The notes beneath the pieces are model-generated. The model was given only the letters and a program-made list of their open reading frames with translations. It ran no database searches and was not told the DNA's origin. The position numbers and the translations under genes were made by a program. Positions 16,991 through 25,047 of a stretch of DNA of 40,685 bases are shown in pieces (position 1 is the stretch's first letter; every line of letters starts with the position of its first letter). Source of the DNA: Actinomycetota bacterium (lineage in GTDB: Bacteria; Actinomycetota; Aquicultoria; CAJVYJ01; JAUVQD01); contig JAUXSL010000062.1 in the NCBI GenBank assembly GCA_030679975.1, positions 1 to 40,685 of the forward strand, read 5' to 3'.

Positions 16991-17053
16991 GTAGCCCGGG
17001 TAGGACACTATTCGAACTTTAAGCAATCGGACTATGTTAAGATATTACAGCAG
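16988..17053 (+). repeat. 66-bp direct repeat, copy 1 (left of inositol module)
   Basis: The left 33 bp (from TTTGTAGCCCGG through CTATTCGAACTTT) match copy 2 at 20550-20615 with one difference; then 23 bp are variable, and the last 10 bp (ATTACAGCAG) are identical. Total length is the same in both copies. The TTCGAAC core and the GTAGCCCGG edge next to a terminator look like a decayed tRNA 3' end. Confidence 0.75.
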
Positions 17054-17323
17054 CTTAAGACCTGTTGCAAGCTGATTAACAAGCGTGCAAAAGGTTAAAA
17101 GTGTGTGTTTTAATAGTTATCCTATTCCTCGCACAAACGGCTTATACCGGCCGGCGAATTGGTTAATCGTAGGCTTATCGTTTAAGATATGTTTGCGTGA
17201 TATTCGGAAGTGCCGCCGGAATAACCTCGCTTTAGTTAAGGATGAAAAACTGACGGCTGAGCATCGTTCAGGCCGGACGCGAGTATGGTCGGGTCTGTAA
17301 ATATTTAGGGAGATCTAATAATC
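17054..17323. other. Leader region upstream of inositol-1-phosphate synthase
   Basis: This 270-bp stretch holds no convincing gene; a 71-codon frame at 17085-17300 lacks a ribosome site and any recognisable sequence. The ribosome site of the downstream gene (AGGGAG) is at its right end. No known riboswitch was recognised, but the region could hold the promoter and an uncharacterised leader. Confidence 0.4.
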
Positions 17324-18487
17324 ATGAAAAAAATCAAGATCGCTATTGTCGGGGTCGGTAATTGCGCCAGTTCTTTAATTCAGGGAATTCATTTCTACCG
17401 CGACCAGTCACGAGAAGACGCAATCGGGCTGATGCATTGGGAGATCGGCGGCTTTAAGCCCGGAGACATAGATGTAGTTGCCGCGTTCGACATGGATAGG
17501 CGCAAAGTAGGCCGGGATGTGAGCGAGGCCATTTTCGCCAAACCTAATTGCACCGCGGTTTTCTGCGCCGACTTGCCTTCGGCCGGGGTCGCGGTGAGAA
17601 TGGGCAAGATACTGGACGGCTTCTCGAAGCACATGAAAGATTACCCCGCCGGAATCACTTTTGACTTAGCCGACGAGCCGGAACCGACGGAAGAAGAAGT
17701 GGTCAAGGTCCTCTTGGAATCGGGCGCCGAGATTCTCCTTAACTATTTGCCCGTCGGATCGACAGAAGCGACCCGGTTTTACGCTGATTGTGCTCTAGAG
17801 GCCAACATGGCCTTTATCAACAACATTCCAGTCTTTATCGCTAGCGATCCGGTCTGGGCCAAGCGTTTTCAAGACAAAAACCTCCCTATTATCGGCGATG
17901 ATATCAAGGCCCAGCTCGGTGCGACTATTACCCACCGCACGCTGGTTGATTTATTTAAAAAGCGAGGGGTCAAACTGGAGCGCACCTACCAACTTAATAC
18001 CGGCGGAAACACCGATTTTCTCAATATGCTCAACCGCGAGCGCCTGGCATCTAAAAAGGAATCGAAAACAGAGGCTGTTCAGTCGGTGGCCGGCGCGCGC
18101 CTAGACGATGAAAATATCCATATCGGCCCCAGTGATCATGTTCCCTGGCAGAAAGATAACAAGGTTTGTTTTATACGGATGGAGGGCAAGTTGTTCGGCG
18201 ATGTGCCGATGAACCTGGAGCTACGCCTGTCCGTTGAGGATTCGCCGAACTCCGCCGGGGTGGCGATAGACGCGATCCGCTGCGCCAAATTGGCTCTGCT
18301 GCGAGGCGAAGGCGGAATTCTGGGCGCGCCTTCAGCCTACTTCTGCAAGCACCCCCCTCGCCAATATACCGATGAAGAGGCGTATTGTCTGGTGGAGCAA
18401 TTCATCGCCACCGAGGTCGAGCCTGAATCGAGCGCGCCGCAGGACGACCTGGAAGCGGCGATGATCATATCCGGTCAGCCTGAATAA
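17324..18487 (+). CDS. ino1: Inositol-1-phosphate synthase
   Basis: NAD-dependent enzyme that converts glucose-6-phosphate to L-myo-inositol-1-phosphate (1L-myo-inositol 3-phosphate numbering in actinobacteria). The N-terminal NAD fold begins KIKIAIVGVGNCASSLIQG. The family blocks NYLPVGSTEATRFYADCALEANMAFINNIPVFIASDP and GDDIKAQLGATITHRTLVDLF, the latter containing catalytic Lys and the tetramer-forming segment, are intact. The 387-residue size matches the short actinobacterial/archaeal form. AGGGAG lies 11 nt before the ATG. It precedes the IPCT/DIPPS gene by 28 bp, so the product is most likely fed directly to di-myo-inositol phosphate synthesis. Confidence 0.95.
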   Translation: MKKIKIAIVGVGNCASSLIQGIHFYRDQSREDAIGLMHWEIGGFKPGDIDVVAAFDMDRRKVGRDVSEAIFAKPNCTAVFCADLPSAGVAVRMGKILDGFSKHMKDYPAGITFDLADEPEPTEEEVVKVLLESGAEILLNYLPVGSTEATRFYADCALEANMAFINNIPVFIASDPVWAKRFQDKNLPIIGDDIKAQLGATITHRTLVDLFKKRGVKLERTYQLNTGGNTDFLNMLNRERLASKKESKTEAVQSVAGARLDDENIHIGPSDHVPWQKDNKVCFIRMEGKLFGDVPMNLELRLSVEDSPNSAGVAIDAIRCAKLALLRGEGGILGAPSAYFCKHPPRQYTDEEAYCLVEQFIATEVEPESSAPQDDLEAAMIISGQPE

Positions 18488-18515
18488 TTGAAATTGTGAC
18501 TAAAGACGGTCGGGG

Positions 18516-19823
18516 ATGAAGTGTCTGATAATCGCGGCCGGCAAGGGCAGCCGACTGAAGCAAAAGGGTGAGAGCAAGCCCCTCCTACCCGTTTTGGGCA
18601 TCCCTCTAATTGAGCGCGTTATCCGGACAGCGTTAGAGACAGGCGTAGAAGAATTTTATGTCGTTACCGGGTATCACGGCGATCGGGTCGGCGATTTCTT
18701 GAACCGGCTGGCGGAGCGTATTGACATTCAAATCACTTCGCTGGTCAATGACGAATGGGAGAAAGGAAACGGCCTCTCGGTCCTCAAAGCGCGTGGAGTC
18801 CTGCAAGAACCTTTTTTACTGCTGATGGCCGACCACCTTTTTGACCCGTCTCTTGCCCGTGCATTGACAGAGCTTCGCCTGCCTCCCGGCGAGATGGCGC
18901 TCGGAGTCGACCGCGATATCCGCAACTCTCTCATCGATATGCAGGATGTCACCCGCGTCAATTCTAAAGATGGGAATATAGTTGAAATCGGCAAGGGACT
19001 TGCGGTTTTTAACGGTTTCGACACGGGTGTTTTCCTGTGTTCTCCCGCCATTTTTCAGGCCCTGGAGCAAAGTATAGAAAAAAGCGGCGATACCACGCTC
19101 TCCGGCGCGGTACGGGTTCTGGCCGCCGAGGGACGTGCCAAAGAGATCCCGGTAAGTGGTTTCTGGTTGGATGTGGACCATCCGGCGGATCTCAAGAGAG
19201 CGGAGCAGGCGCTGCTGGACCGTCTCCGCGATAAGCCGAATGATGGCCCTATATCGCGTTACCTGAACCGCCCCGTCTCTATGCTGTTTTCCCGGAATTT
19301 GGCGAAACTTGACGTTACTCCAAATCAAATTTCCCTCTTCTCGTTTCTGGTTTCCCTGGCGGCTGCCGGCCTGTTTGCGCTTGGTGGGTATCTTGCCCTT
19401 ATCCTGGGCGGTGTTCTGGCCCAGCTTGCGTCCATCATGGACGGTTCCGATGGCGAAGTGGCCAGGCTCAAGTACCAAAGCAGCGACTTCGGCGGCTGGT
19501 TCGATGCGGTGCTGGATCGCTATGCGGACGCCTTTTTGCTGTTTGGCTTGACCTGGCACCTTCTAGTGAAAGAGATAAGCGGATTGGTTTTGTTCATTGG
19601 TTTCATGGCAATTATTGGCTCGTTCATGCTGAGCTACACGGCAGACAAGTACGACAATCTGATGCGCAAGCGGATCAAGGCAAGGTTGCGCATGGGGCGG
19701 GATGTACGCATGTTTCTAATCTTCCTCGGGGCTGTCACGAATCTGGTACTTCCGACACTGGTCTTAATTGCCGTGGTGATGAATGTCGAAACTCTGCGCC
19801 GGGTTGTCATTGCGCATGATTAG
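18516..19823 (+). CDS. Bifunctional IPCT / DIPP synthase
   Basis: Fusion of CTP:inositol-1-phosphate cytidylyltransferase (residues 1-235) and di-myo-inositol-1,3'-phosphate-1'-phosphate synthase (about 250-435). The N-terminal nucleotidyltransferase starts MKCLIIAAGKGSRL with Lys21 in ESKPLLPV. The C-terminal CDP-alcohol phosphatidyltransferase motif DG-x2-AR-x8-G-x3-D-x3-D is perfect at 312-334, among about five membrane helices. Known enzymes of this type make CDP-inositol and condense it with inositol-1-phosphate to phospho-DIP, a heat and salt solute precursor in hyperthermophiles and Rubrobacter. The alternative, a phospholipid headgroup enzyme, is less likely given the fused cytidylyltransferase. 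Its stop overlaps the HD gene start. Confidence 0.9.
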   Translation: MKCLIIAAGKGSRLKQKGESKPLLPVLGIPLIERVIRTALETGVEEFYVVTGYHGDRVGDFLNRLAERIDIQITSLVNDEWEKGNGLSVLKARGVLQEPFLLLMADHLFDPSLARALTELRLPPGEMALGVDRDIRNSLIDMQDVTRVNSKDGNIVEIGKGLAVFNGFDTGVFLCSPAIFQALEQSIEKSGDTTLSGAVRVLAAEGRAKEIPVSGFWLDVDHPADLKRAEQALLDRLRDKPNDGPISRYLNRPVSMLFSRNLAKLDVTPNQISLFSFLVSLAAAGLFALGGYLALILGGVLAQLASIMDGSDGEVARLKYQSSDFGGWFDAVLDRYADAFLLFGLTWHLLVKEISGLVLFIGFMAIIGSFMLSYTADKYDNLMRKRIKARLRMGRDVRMFLIFLGAVTNLVLPTLVLIAVVMNVETLRRVVIAHD

Positions 19824-20388
19824 CGGCATTGAGTGTGCCAAACAGAAAATCCGACTGTACATTGCACGCTCAGGGGTGCCCGAGGATCCACGCCACGCCG
19901 ACAACACCCTTAAGTGGCTGTTGTGTCTGGAGCCGGATGCGGGAACCGCTCTGCAACTGGCCGCGCTGGCTCATGATATTGACCGGGCCACCGAAGAGAT
20001 CAAGGTCAAACGTGCGAACTTCGACGATTACGATGCTTTCAAGACTGCCCACGCCCGGAGTGGAGCGGAAATACTGCGCCCGATTCTGACCGCGTGCGGG
20101 GTGCAGTGGGATATAGTGAACGAGACCTGCCGCCTGGTGGCGGCCCATGAGGTAGGCGGCGACCACTGCTCAGATACTCTCAAAGACGCGGACAGCATCT
20201 CTTATTTCGATGTAAACCTACCACTGTATTATGAACGTGAGGGCTGGACCGAGACCAAGCGACGATCACGCTGGGGTTATAGACGCCTTTCTCCGCGAGC
20301 AAAAGAAATCGTAAAGCATATCCGCTACGAGAAGGATGTGTTGATGCGCTTGCTGAGAGAGGTCATCAATGAAGGAGTCAACCAATAA
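19816..20388 (+). CDS. HD-superfamily hydrolase (DUF4202-like), candidate DIPP phosphatase
   Basis: Predicted metal-dependent phosphohydrolase of 190 residues. HD-fold ligands are in order: H27 (DPRHADN), H53-D54 (ALAHDID), H111 (VAAHEVGG) and D126 (KDADSISYFD). The ATG at 19816 overlaps the IPCT/DIPPS stop by 8 bp, implying tight translational coupling; an earlier in-frame ATG at 19783 would overlap by 41 bp and is less likely. In the DIP pathway a phosphatase must remove the last phosphate from phospho-DIP, and to my knowledge this enzyme has not been generally identified. The position makes this protein a good candidate; that role is inference. Confidence 0.8.
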   Translation: MISGIECAKQKIRLYIARSGVPEDPRHADNTLKWLLCLEPDAGTALQLAALAHDIDRATEEIKVKRANFDDYDAFKTAHARSGAEILRPILTACGVQWDIVNETCRLVAAHEVGGDHCSDTLKDADSISYFDVNLPLYYEREGWTETKRRSRWGYRRLSPRAKEIVKHIRYEKDVLMRLLREVINEGVNQ

Positions 20389-20507
20389 ATCATCGAGTGT
20401 TACAATGCTGCCTATCGTCTCGGTTAACGTCCCACCGAGTGGTGTAAAAACAGGCAAGGCCTTGACTTAAACAAGTTGGCCATTGCATGGTGTCGAATAT
20501 CTATTGC
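20389..20507. other. Noncoding gap after the HD gene
   Basis: No gene is seen. A small inverted repeat CTCGGT/ACCGAG with a 9-nt loop lies at 20419-20439. No known element was recognised. Confidence 0.4.
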
Positions 20508-20557
20508 GCTACAAATAAAAAAAGCCCCGCAGGGCCAAGGCTTTTTTCATTTGTAGC
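20508..20557. terminator. Bidirectional terminator with long inverted repeat
   Basis: Arms at 20508-20526 and 20539-20557 pair over 19 bp with a single mismatch; the core is AAAAAAGCC/GGCTTTTTT, giving U-tracts on both strands. It separates the convergent HD gene and membrane-protein operon. Its right arm includes the first bases (TTTGTAGC) of direct repeat copy 2. Confidence 0.7.
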
Positions 20558-20615
20558 CCGGATAGGACACTATTCGAACTTTGAACTAACGATGAACATA
20601 CATACATTACAGCAG
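20550..20615 (+). repeat. 66-bp direct repeat, copy 2 (right of inositol module)
   Basis: Same orientation and length as copy 1 at 16988-17053, with 32 of the first 33 bp and all of the last 10 bp identical. The two copies bracket exactly the three inositol-solute genes. No integrase or transposase gene lies between them. Confidence 0.75.
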
Positions 20616-20663
20616 GTAGAGCGGTATTATAAGACAAGCTTGCTCTAGCCAATTGCGCCGATC

Positions 20664-21173
20664 CTACTCACTGGAAATCTTTTTCCTAGGCAGCTTGACC
20701 TTGCCTTCGACGATTAACGAGACGCCGATCGCAAAAACAAAGCTATAAACTATCATCTCCGGTTGAGTTAATAAGAATGGTTTCAAGCCGACAAGTTCCG
20801 GCCGCAGATAAATAAGGCCTTCGATGTTGCTTGGGCTCGGGGCGGCGGCCGCAAGCGAGGTGGACACATAAATTAGGAAAGCCATTGCCGTAATCCTTCG
20901 CCCCCGGCCCATTTCTTTAAGCACAGGGAGGAATGCATATAAAGCCAGCCCGATGAGGAGGCCCCTCAAAATCTGACCAGGGAATATCCAGTTCATTACG
21001 TGTCGCCACTGATCGGGATTTGATTCACTACGCATAAACATCGTGAATACCGGAGTTTCACCGACATAAAATTGCTTCGTGAAAAGCTGATAAGCTATCG
21101 CCCCGACGAGAGAATACGACAGGAAATGAACGACACTGGTTTTTATTGAGAAGATAATAATTTCTTTATTCAT
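20664..21173 (-). CDS. Unrecognised membrane protein linked to hicBA
   Basis: I do not recognise this 169-residue protein. It has four likely membrane segments, near residues 12-30, 62-82, 94-112 and 140-158, with short basic and acidic loops and a Lys/Arg-rich C-terminus. No catalytic motif is evident. Its ATG overlaps the hicA stop by 4 bp, so it is translated in the same operon as the toxin-antitoxin pair, which is unusual for hic loci. It may be a passenger stabilised by hicBA or a target; neither is shown. Confidence 0.7.
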   Translation of the reverse strand: MNKEIIIFSIKTSVVHFLSYSLVGAIAYQLFTKQFYVGETPVFTMFMRSESNPDQWRHVMNWIFPGQILRGLLIGLALYAFLPVLKEMGRGRRITAMAFLIYVSTSLAAAAPSPSNIEGLIYLRPELVGLKPFLLTQPEMIVYSFVFAIGVSLIVEGKVKLPRKKISSE

Positions 21174-21412
21174 AGGGGGCGCTTTCCAGGTGAAATTAGC
21201 TTGATTAGCGCCTCTTGGCTAAGCTCTGCTTGTCTTAGTATTTGGTTTAGCGTGCCCTTTTTGATTTCTTTGTGGCGCGGGACAACAACAGTGGCGTTTG
21301 ATGTTGGGTGGTATAAAACTATGTGGCTGCCGCGCTGGCGATCTAAAATGAATCCTGCACGCTTAAGCCCGCGAACGACGTCCCGCCAAGACAACGCCGG
21401 CAATCGGCTCAT
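21170..21412 (-). CDS. hicA: HicA-family toxin (mRNA interferase)
   Basis: Double-stranded RNA-binding-fold toxin that cleaves mRNA. The catalytic His is in RQRGSHIVLYHP (residue 30), followed by the family pattern VPRHKEIKKGTLNQILRQAEL. Its 80 residues are typical. The start overlaps the hicB stop by 4 bp. Gene order is antitoxin first, the reverse of E. coli hicAB but common in other bacteria. Confidence 0.92.
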   Translation of the reverse strand: MSRLPALSWRDVVRGLKRAGFILDRQRGSHIVLYHPTSNATVVVPRHKEIKKGTLNQILRQAELSQEALIKLISPGKRPL

Positions 21413-21618
21413 ACAGCGATTTCGAGTTCCTTGACTTTCGGAAGCGGGCGGCCGCGTGCTTTCAAGCTTTCGAGATATAAATCCGCGGCTTCTTTGATGT
21501 TGACTAAGGCCTCATCTTCAGTCTCGCCCTGCGAAACGCAACCCGGAAGAGCCGGTACGTAAACCGTGAATCCACCTTCTTCTTGGGGTTCAATAACCAC
21601 TCGTAGTTTCATATTCAT
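21409..21618 (-). CDS. hicB: HicB-family antitoxin (short form)
   Basis: Antitoxin with the partial RNase H fold: VVIEPQEEGGFTVYVPALPGCVSQGETEDEALVNIKEAADLYLES is the complete HicB core. The 69-residue form has no added DNA-binding domain, so autoregulation would need another factor. ATG is preceded by an extended -10 box 5 nt upstream, suggesting a leaderless message. Confidence 0.9.
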   Translation of the reverse strand: MNMKLRVVIEPQEEGGFTVYVPALPGCVSQGETEDEALVNIKEAADLYLESLKARGRPLPKVKELEIAV

Positions 21619-21623
21619 AGTTT

Positions 21624-21632
21624 AGCATAACA
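21624..21632 (-). promoter_or_regulatory. Candidate leaderless extended -10 promoter of hicB
   Basis: The minus strand reads TGTTATGCT (TGn plus a -10 box) followed by 5 nt and the hicB ATG. No ribosome site is present. Confidence 0.45.
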
Positions 21633-21729
21633 CAATCAGTTTTGCCCCCGGCTGCCGAGGCAGGGCTAGCTCTGATTGGATTCGCTTGTTCTGCAACTAC
21701 TTGAATATTAAACTGATGGCTCGGGAATA

Positions 21730-21758
21730 AAAAAACCCGCCGATCAGGCAGGTTTTTT
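21730..21758 (-). terminator. Terminator of the tRNA-fMet gene
   Basis: On the minus strand a 12-bp stem (AAAAAACCTGCC / GGCGGGTTTTTT, one mismatch) with a 5-nt loop directly follows the tRNA 3' end and finishes in a T-run. It is nearly the same as the terminator at 16962-16990. Confidence 0.8.
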
Positions 21759-21759
21759 G

Positions 21760-22089
<330 letters not shown>

Positions 22090-22093
22090 TCGT

Positions 22094-22122
22094 TTGAATT
22101 CACAGGATATAACAAATAAAAT
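22094..22122 (+). promoter_or_regulatory. Promoter of tldD-tldE
   Basis: TTGAAT and TAAAAT are separated by exactly 17 bp, 34 nt before the tldD ATG. It lies between the divergent tRNA-fMet and tldD. Confidence 0.55.
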
Positions 22123-22156
22123 GCATTAGCAAGCAACAAAAAAGGCGGTTGATGTA

Positions 22157-23599
22157 ATGAGGGAATTGCAGGCGGCGGTCCTGAATGAGACGCAGAGGCT
22201 CGGGGCTTCTTATGCCGACGTGCGGATAGTAACAACTAAGACTCAATCGATTGGAACGAAGAATGGAGAGGTCGAGGTAGTGACCAGCGGCGATGAATGC
22301 GGTTTTGGCGTCCGGGTGCTCTTCGGGGGGGCCTGGGGTTTTGCCTGCAGCAATATTCTTGATATGAATGAAGCCGTTAACGTGGCGAGAACCGCGGTTA
22401 AAATTGCGCAGGCCAGCGCCACCGCTCTTAAGCACCCGGTCCGGCTGACCGCTGTCGAGCGGGGCGAGGCTGTTTATACTAATGACTATAAAACCGATCC
22501 GTTCTCAATCCCGATTGAAGCCAAGATCAGCCTGCTGCTTGACGTGGATAAACTCTTACGCACGGACAAAAAAATCGCGGTGGCCCGGGCAAACCTTTAC
22601 TGCCGTCGCAATCAGACGTATTTCGGCTCGTCTGAAGGGTCGCACTTTTATCAGGACATTCTTGAGACCGGCGCCGGCATGTCGGCCACGGCTGTGGACG
22701 GCGGCGACGTAGAGAGACGGTCGTACCCGAACTCGATGGGCGGCCAATGCGGGACCCGCGGGTGGGAGCTGGTCGAAGAGCTGAATATGGCCGGCAACGC
22801 GGACCGCGTCCGGGATGAGGCGGTGGCCCTTTTAACCGCCCCAATCTGCGCTTCCGGCCGGACAACGGTGATTATCGACGGCACCCAGATGGCCTTGCAA
22901 GTCCATGAATCTATCGGCCATCCGACGGAATTAGATAGGATATTGGGGATGGAAGCCAGCTTCGCCGGCACCAGCTTCGTCAACCCGGATATGCTGGGCA
23001 AATTCAAGTATGGTTCGGAGATCGTCAACGTCACCGCGGATGCCACGATTCCCGGCGCTTTAGGCAGTTTCGGCTTTGACGACGAGGGGGTGCCGGCCCA
23101 GCGGAGCGAGATAATCACCGCCGGCGTGCTGACGGGGGTATTGACTTCGCGCGAAACGGCATCGTCGATCGGAAGGACAAGCAACGGCGCCATGCGGGCG
23201 GACGGTTGGAACCGCATCCCGCTTATCCGTATGACCAACATAAACCTGCTGCCGGGTGACCGGACATTCGACGAGTTGGTCGCCGACACCGACGACGGCC
23301 TCTACTTGGAGACAAATAAGAGTTGGAGCATCGACGACAAAAGGATCAATTTTCAATTCGCCACTGAAATCGCCTGGGAGATAAAGAACGGGAAACTTGG
23401 GCGGATGCTTCGGCGTCCTAATTACACCGGCATTACCCCGCAATTTTGGAATTCATGCGACGCGATATGCGACGCCGGCCATTGGACCGTCTGGGGAACG
23501 CCGAATTGCGGCAAGGGCGAGCCGATGCAGATAGCCCATGTCGCTCATGGAGCGGCGCCGGCAAGGTTTCGAGACGTACAAGTGGGGGTGGGTCGATGA
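22157..23599 (+). CDS. tldD: Metalloprotease TldD
   Basis: Catalytic subunit of the TldD/TldE protease, which cleaves unfolded peptides; in E. coli the pair matures microcin B17 and degrades CcdA. The zinc motif H-E-x3-H (HESIGH) is at residues 250-255, and the later conserved GSFGFDDEGVPAQRSEIITAGVLTGVLTSRETA block and C-terminal GKGEPMQIAHVAHGAAPARFRDV are intact. The 480-residue length is normal. Its stop overlaps the tldE ATG. Confidence 0.96.
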   Translation: MRELQAAVLNETQRLGASYADVRIVTTKTQSIGTKNGEVEVVTSGDECGFGVRVLFGGAWGFACSNILDMNEAVNVARTAVKIAQASATALKHPVRLTAVERGEAVYTNDYKTDPFSIPIEAKISLLLDVDKLLRTDKKIAVARANLYCRRNQTYFGSSEGSHFYQDILETGAGMSATAVDGGDVERRSYPNSMGGQCGTRGWELVEELNMAGNADRVRDEAVALLTAPICASGRTTVIIDGTQMALQVHESIGHPTELDRILGMEASFAGTSFVNPDMLGKFKYGSEIVNVTADATIPGALGSFGFDDEGVPAQRSEIITAGVLTGVLTSRETASSIGRTSNGAMRADGWNRIPLIRMTNINLLPGDRTFDELVADTDDGLYLETNKSWSIDDKRINFQFATEIAWEIKNGKLGRMLRRPNYTGITPQFWNSCDAICDAGHWTVWGTPNCGKGEPMQIAHVAHGAAPARFRDVQVGVGR

Positions 23600-24930
23600 A
23601 CCGGCAGGACGAGATGGAGGCCGCTATCGCCAAGGCTTTGGCACAGTCCGGCGCCGACGAGACCGAGATATTGGCCTTTCAGTCAGCGACCGCTCTTACC
23701 AGAGTAGCCAATTCCGAGATACATCAAAATGTCGCGGAAACAAACAGCGTCATATCCGTCCGCGCGATCTTTGATAACCAAATAGGCACTGCTTCGACAA
23801 ACCGGCCCGAGGTGGACGCAATCGCTACAGCCGTCAAGACCGCGGTGGACAACGCTAAAGTCTCTCCGCGGGTGAACGACTGGCCCGGTCTGCCGGAATT
23901 TCCGGTGATCACCGATGACAAGCGTGCGGCGGCCACCCGGGAATGCACGCCGGGAAAACGCGCCGACCTTATTCATGAGGCGCTGACCTTAGCCAAGAAC
24001 AATAAGTTGACGATGGCCGGTGCCTTGGAAACAAGCGAAACGACGGTTTTTATCGGCAACAGCCATAGCGGGGTCAGCCGTTCCTCGCTGACGGATGTGG
24101 ACGTGAACATGGTCCTGATGGATTTTGACAGCTCGGGGTATGCGGCTTGGATCGGGCGAGACCTGAATGAACTTGATATGACGGAGCTTGGCCGGCGGGC
24201 CGCGGGCAAGGCCGCCGCCGGCCGCCGGCCGCAAGATCTGCCGCCCGGCGCCTATACGGTCATCTTAGAGCCGGCGGCTGTCGCCGATATGTTGTCCTTC
24301 CTGGCCTATGTCGGTCTTGGCGCCTTATCCGTGCAGGAGAAGCAGAGCTTCATGGCGGGACATTTCGGCGAGCGATTGGTCGACGAAAAGATCGCTTTTT
24401 GGGATGACGGCACCGATCCACGGACGCAAGGAATCCCTTTTGACTATGAAGGTGTTCCCAAAGAAAAAGTGGTATTCTTCGAAAAAGGCGTGGCGACACG
24501 GGTCGTCTACGATACGCGCACGGCCGCCCGTGAGGGTGGGAAATCAACGGGCCACGCCCTGCCCGCGCCAAATACGCACGGCCCGCTCCCGACCAACCTG
24601 TTTCTGGAACCGGGCAGGCTGAAACTCGATGAGATGATAGCTTCCACGGCCAACGGCGTCCTGGTCACCCGTTTCCACTATACAAATATCGAAGAGCCGA
24701 TGCGGGCTGTTCTGACTGGTATGACCAGGGATGGGACGTTCTTAATAGAGAATGGCGCGGTCGGCGCGGGGCTAAAGAACTTAAGGTTCACCCAGAGCAT
24801 ATTGGACGCTCTGAGCGCGGTGGCGGCGGTCGGTAGCGAGTTGACCCTGGTCAATGCTTTTCTCGGCACATGCTGTTGTCCGGCATTGAAAATCGACAAC
24901 TTCCACTTCACCGGTATCAGCGATACCTGA
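23596..24930 (+). CDS. tldE: TldE/PmbA-type protease subunit
   Basis: Noncatalytic partner of TldD, lacking the H-E-x3-H zinc motif, which forms the heterodimer cavity. Family blocks GAYTVILEPAAVADMLSFLAYVGLGAL, PFDYEGVPKEKVVFFEKGVATRVVYDTRTA and GHALP are visible. The start at 23596 (MNRQDEME, 444 residues) overlaps the tldD stop as ATGA and has GGGGGTGGG upstream; an earlier in-frame ATG at 23446 would overlap tldD by 150 bp and adds a sequence without family character. Confidence 0.95.
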   Translation: MNRQDEMEAAIAKALAQSGADETEILAFQSATALTRVANSEIHQNVAETNSVISVRAIFDNQIGTASTNRPEVDAIATAVKTAVDNAKVSPRVNDWPGLPEFPVITDDKRAAATRECTPGKRADLIHEALTLAKNNKLTMAGALETSETTVFIGNSHSGVSRSSLTDVDVNMVLMDFDSSGYAAWIGRDLNELDMTELGRRAAGKAAAGRRPQDLPPGAYTVILEPAAVADMLSFLAYVGLGALSVQEKQSFMAGHFGERLVDEKIAFWDDGTDPRTQGIPFDYEGVPKEKVVFFEKGVATRVVYDTRTAAREGGKSTGHALPAPNTHGPLPTNLFLEPGRLKLDEMIASTANGVLVTRFHYTNIEEPMRAVLTGMTRDGTFLIENGAVGAGLKNLRFTQSILDALSAVAAVGSELTLVNAFLGTCCCPALKIDNFHFTGISDT

Positions 24931-24980
24931 CAAAAAAATACTAGCTCTTCGACTGGAGGGGCACCTTGGAAGAGCTAGTA
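24931..24980 (-). terminator. Terminator of the V-type ATPase operon
   Basis: A perfect 12-bp inverted repeat (TACTAGCTCTTC / GAAGAGCTAGTA) with an 18-nt loop is followed on the minus strand by a run of seven T. It lies 67 bp beyond the end of the D subunit gene and directly after the convergent tldE stop. Confidence 0.75.
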
Positions 24981-25047
24981 ATTCAAAACGCAATGTATTA
25001 CTGGTTTTATTATCGGAAGTCTGATCACAAAAGTTTAGAGGGTTCTT

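Noticed and set aside
17085-17300. A 71-codon open frame upstream of inositol-1-phosphate synthase.
   Set aside because: No ribosome site, composition unlike neighbouring genes, and no recognisable sequence; treated as leader DNA.
17054-17323. Possible riboswitch in the leader of the inositol module.
   Set aside because: I could not match any known riboswitch core; only weak hairpins such as CTGA/TCAG are seen.
20419-20470. Segment with CTCGGT/ACCGAG inverted repeat that looked like an insertion-sequence remnant.
   Set aside because: No transposase fragment, matching opposite end or target duplication could be found.
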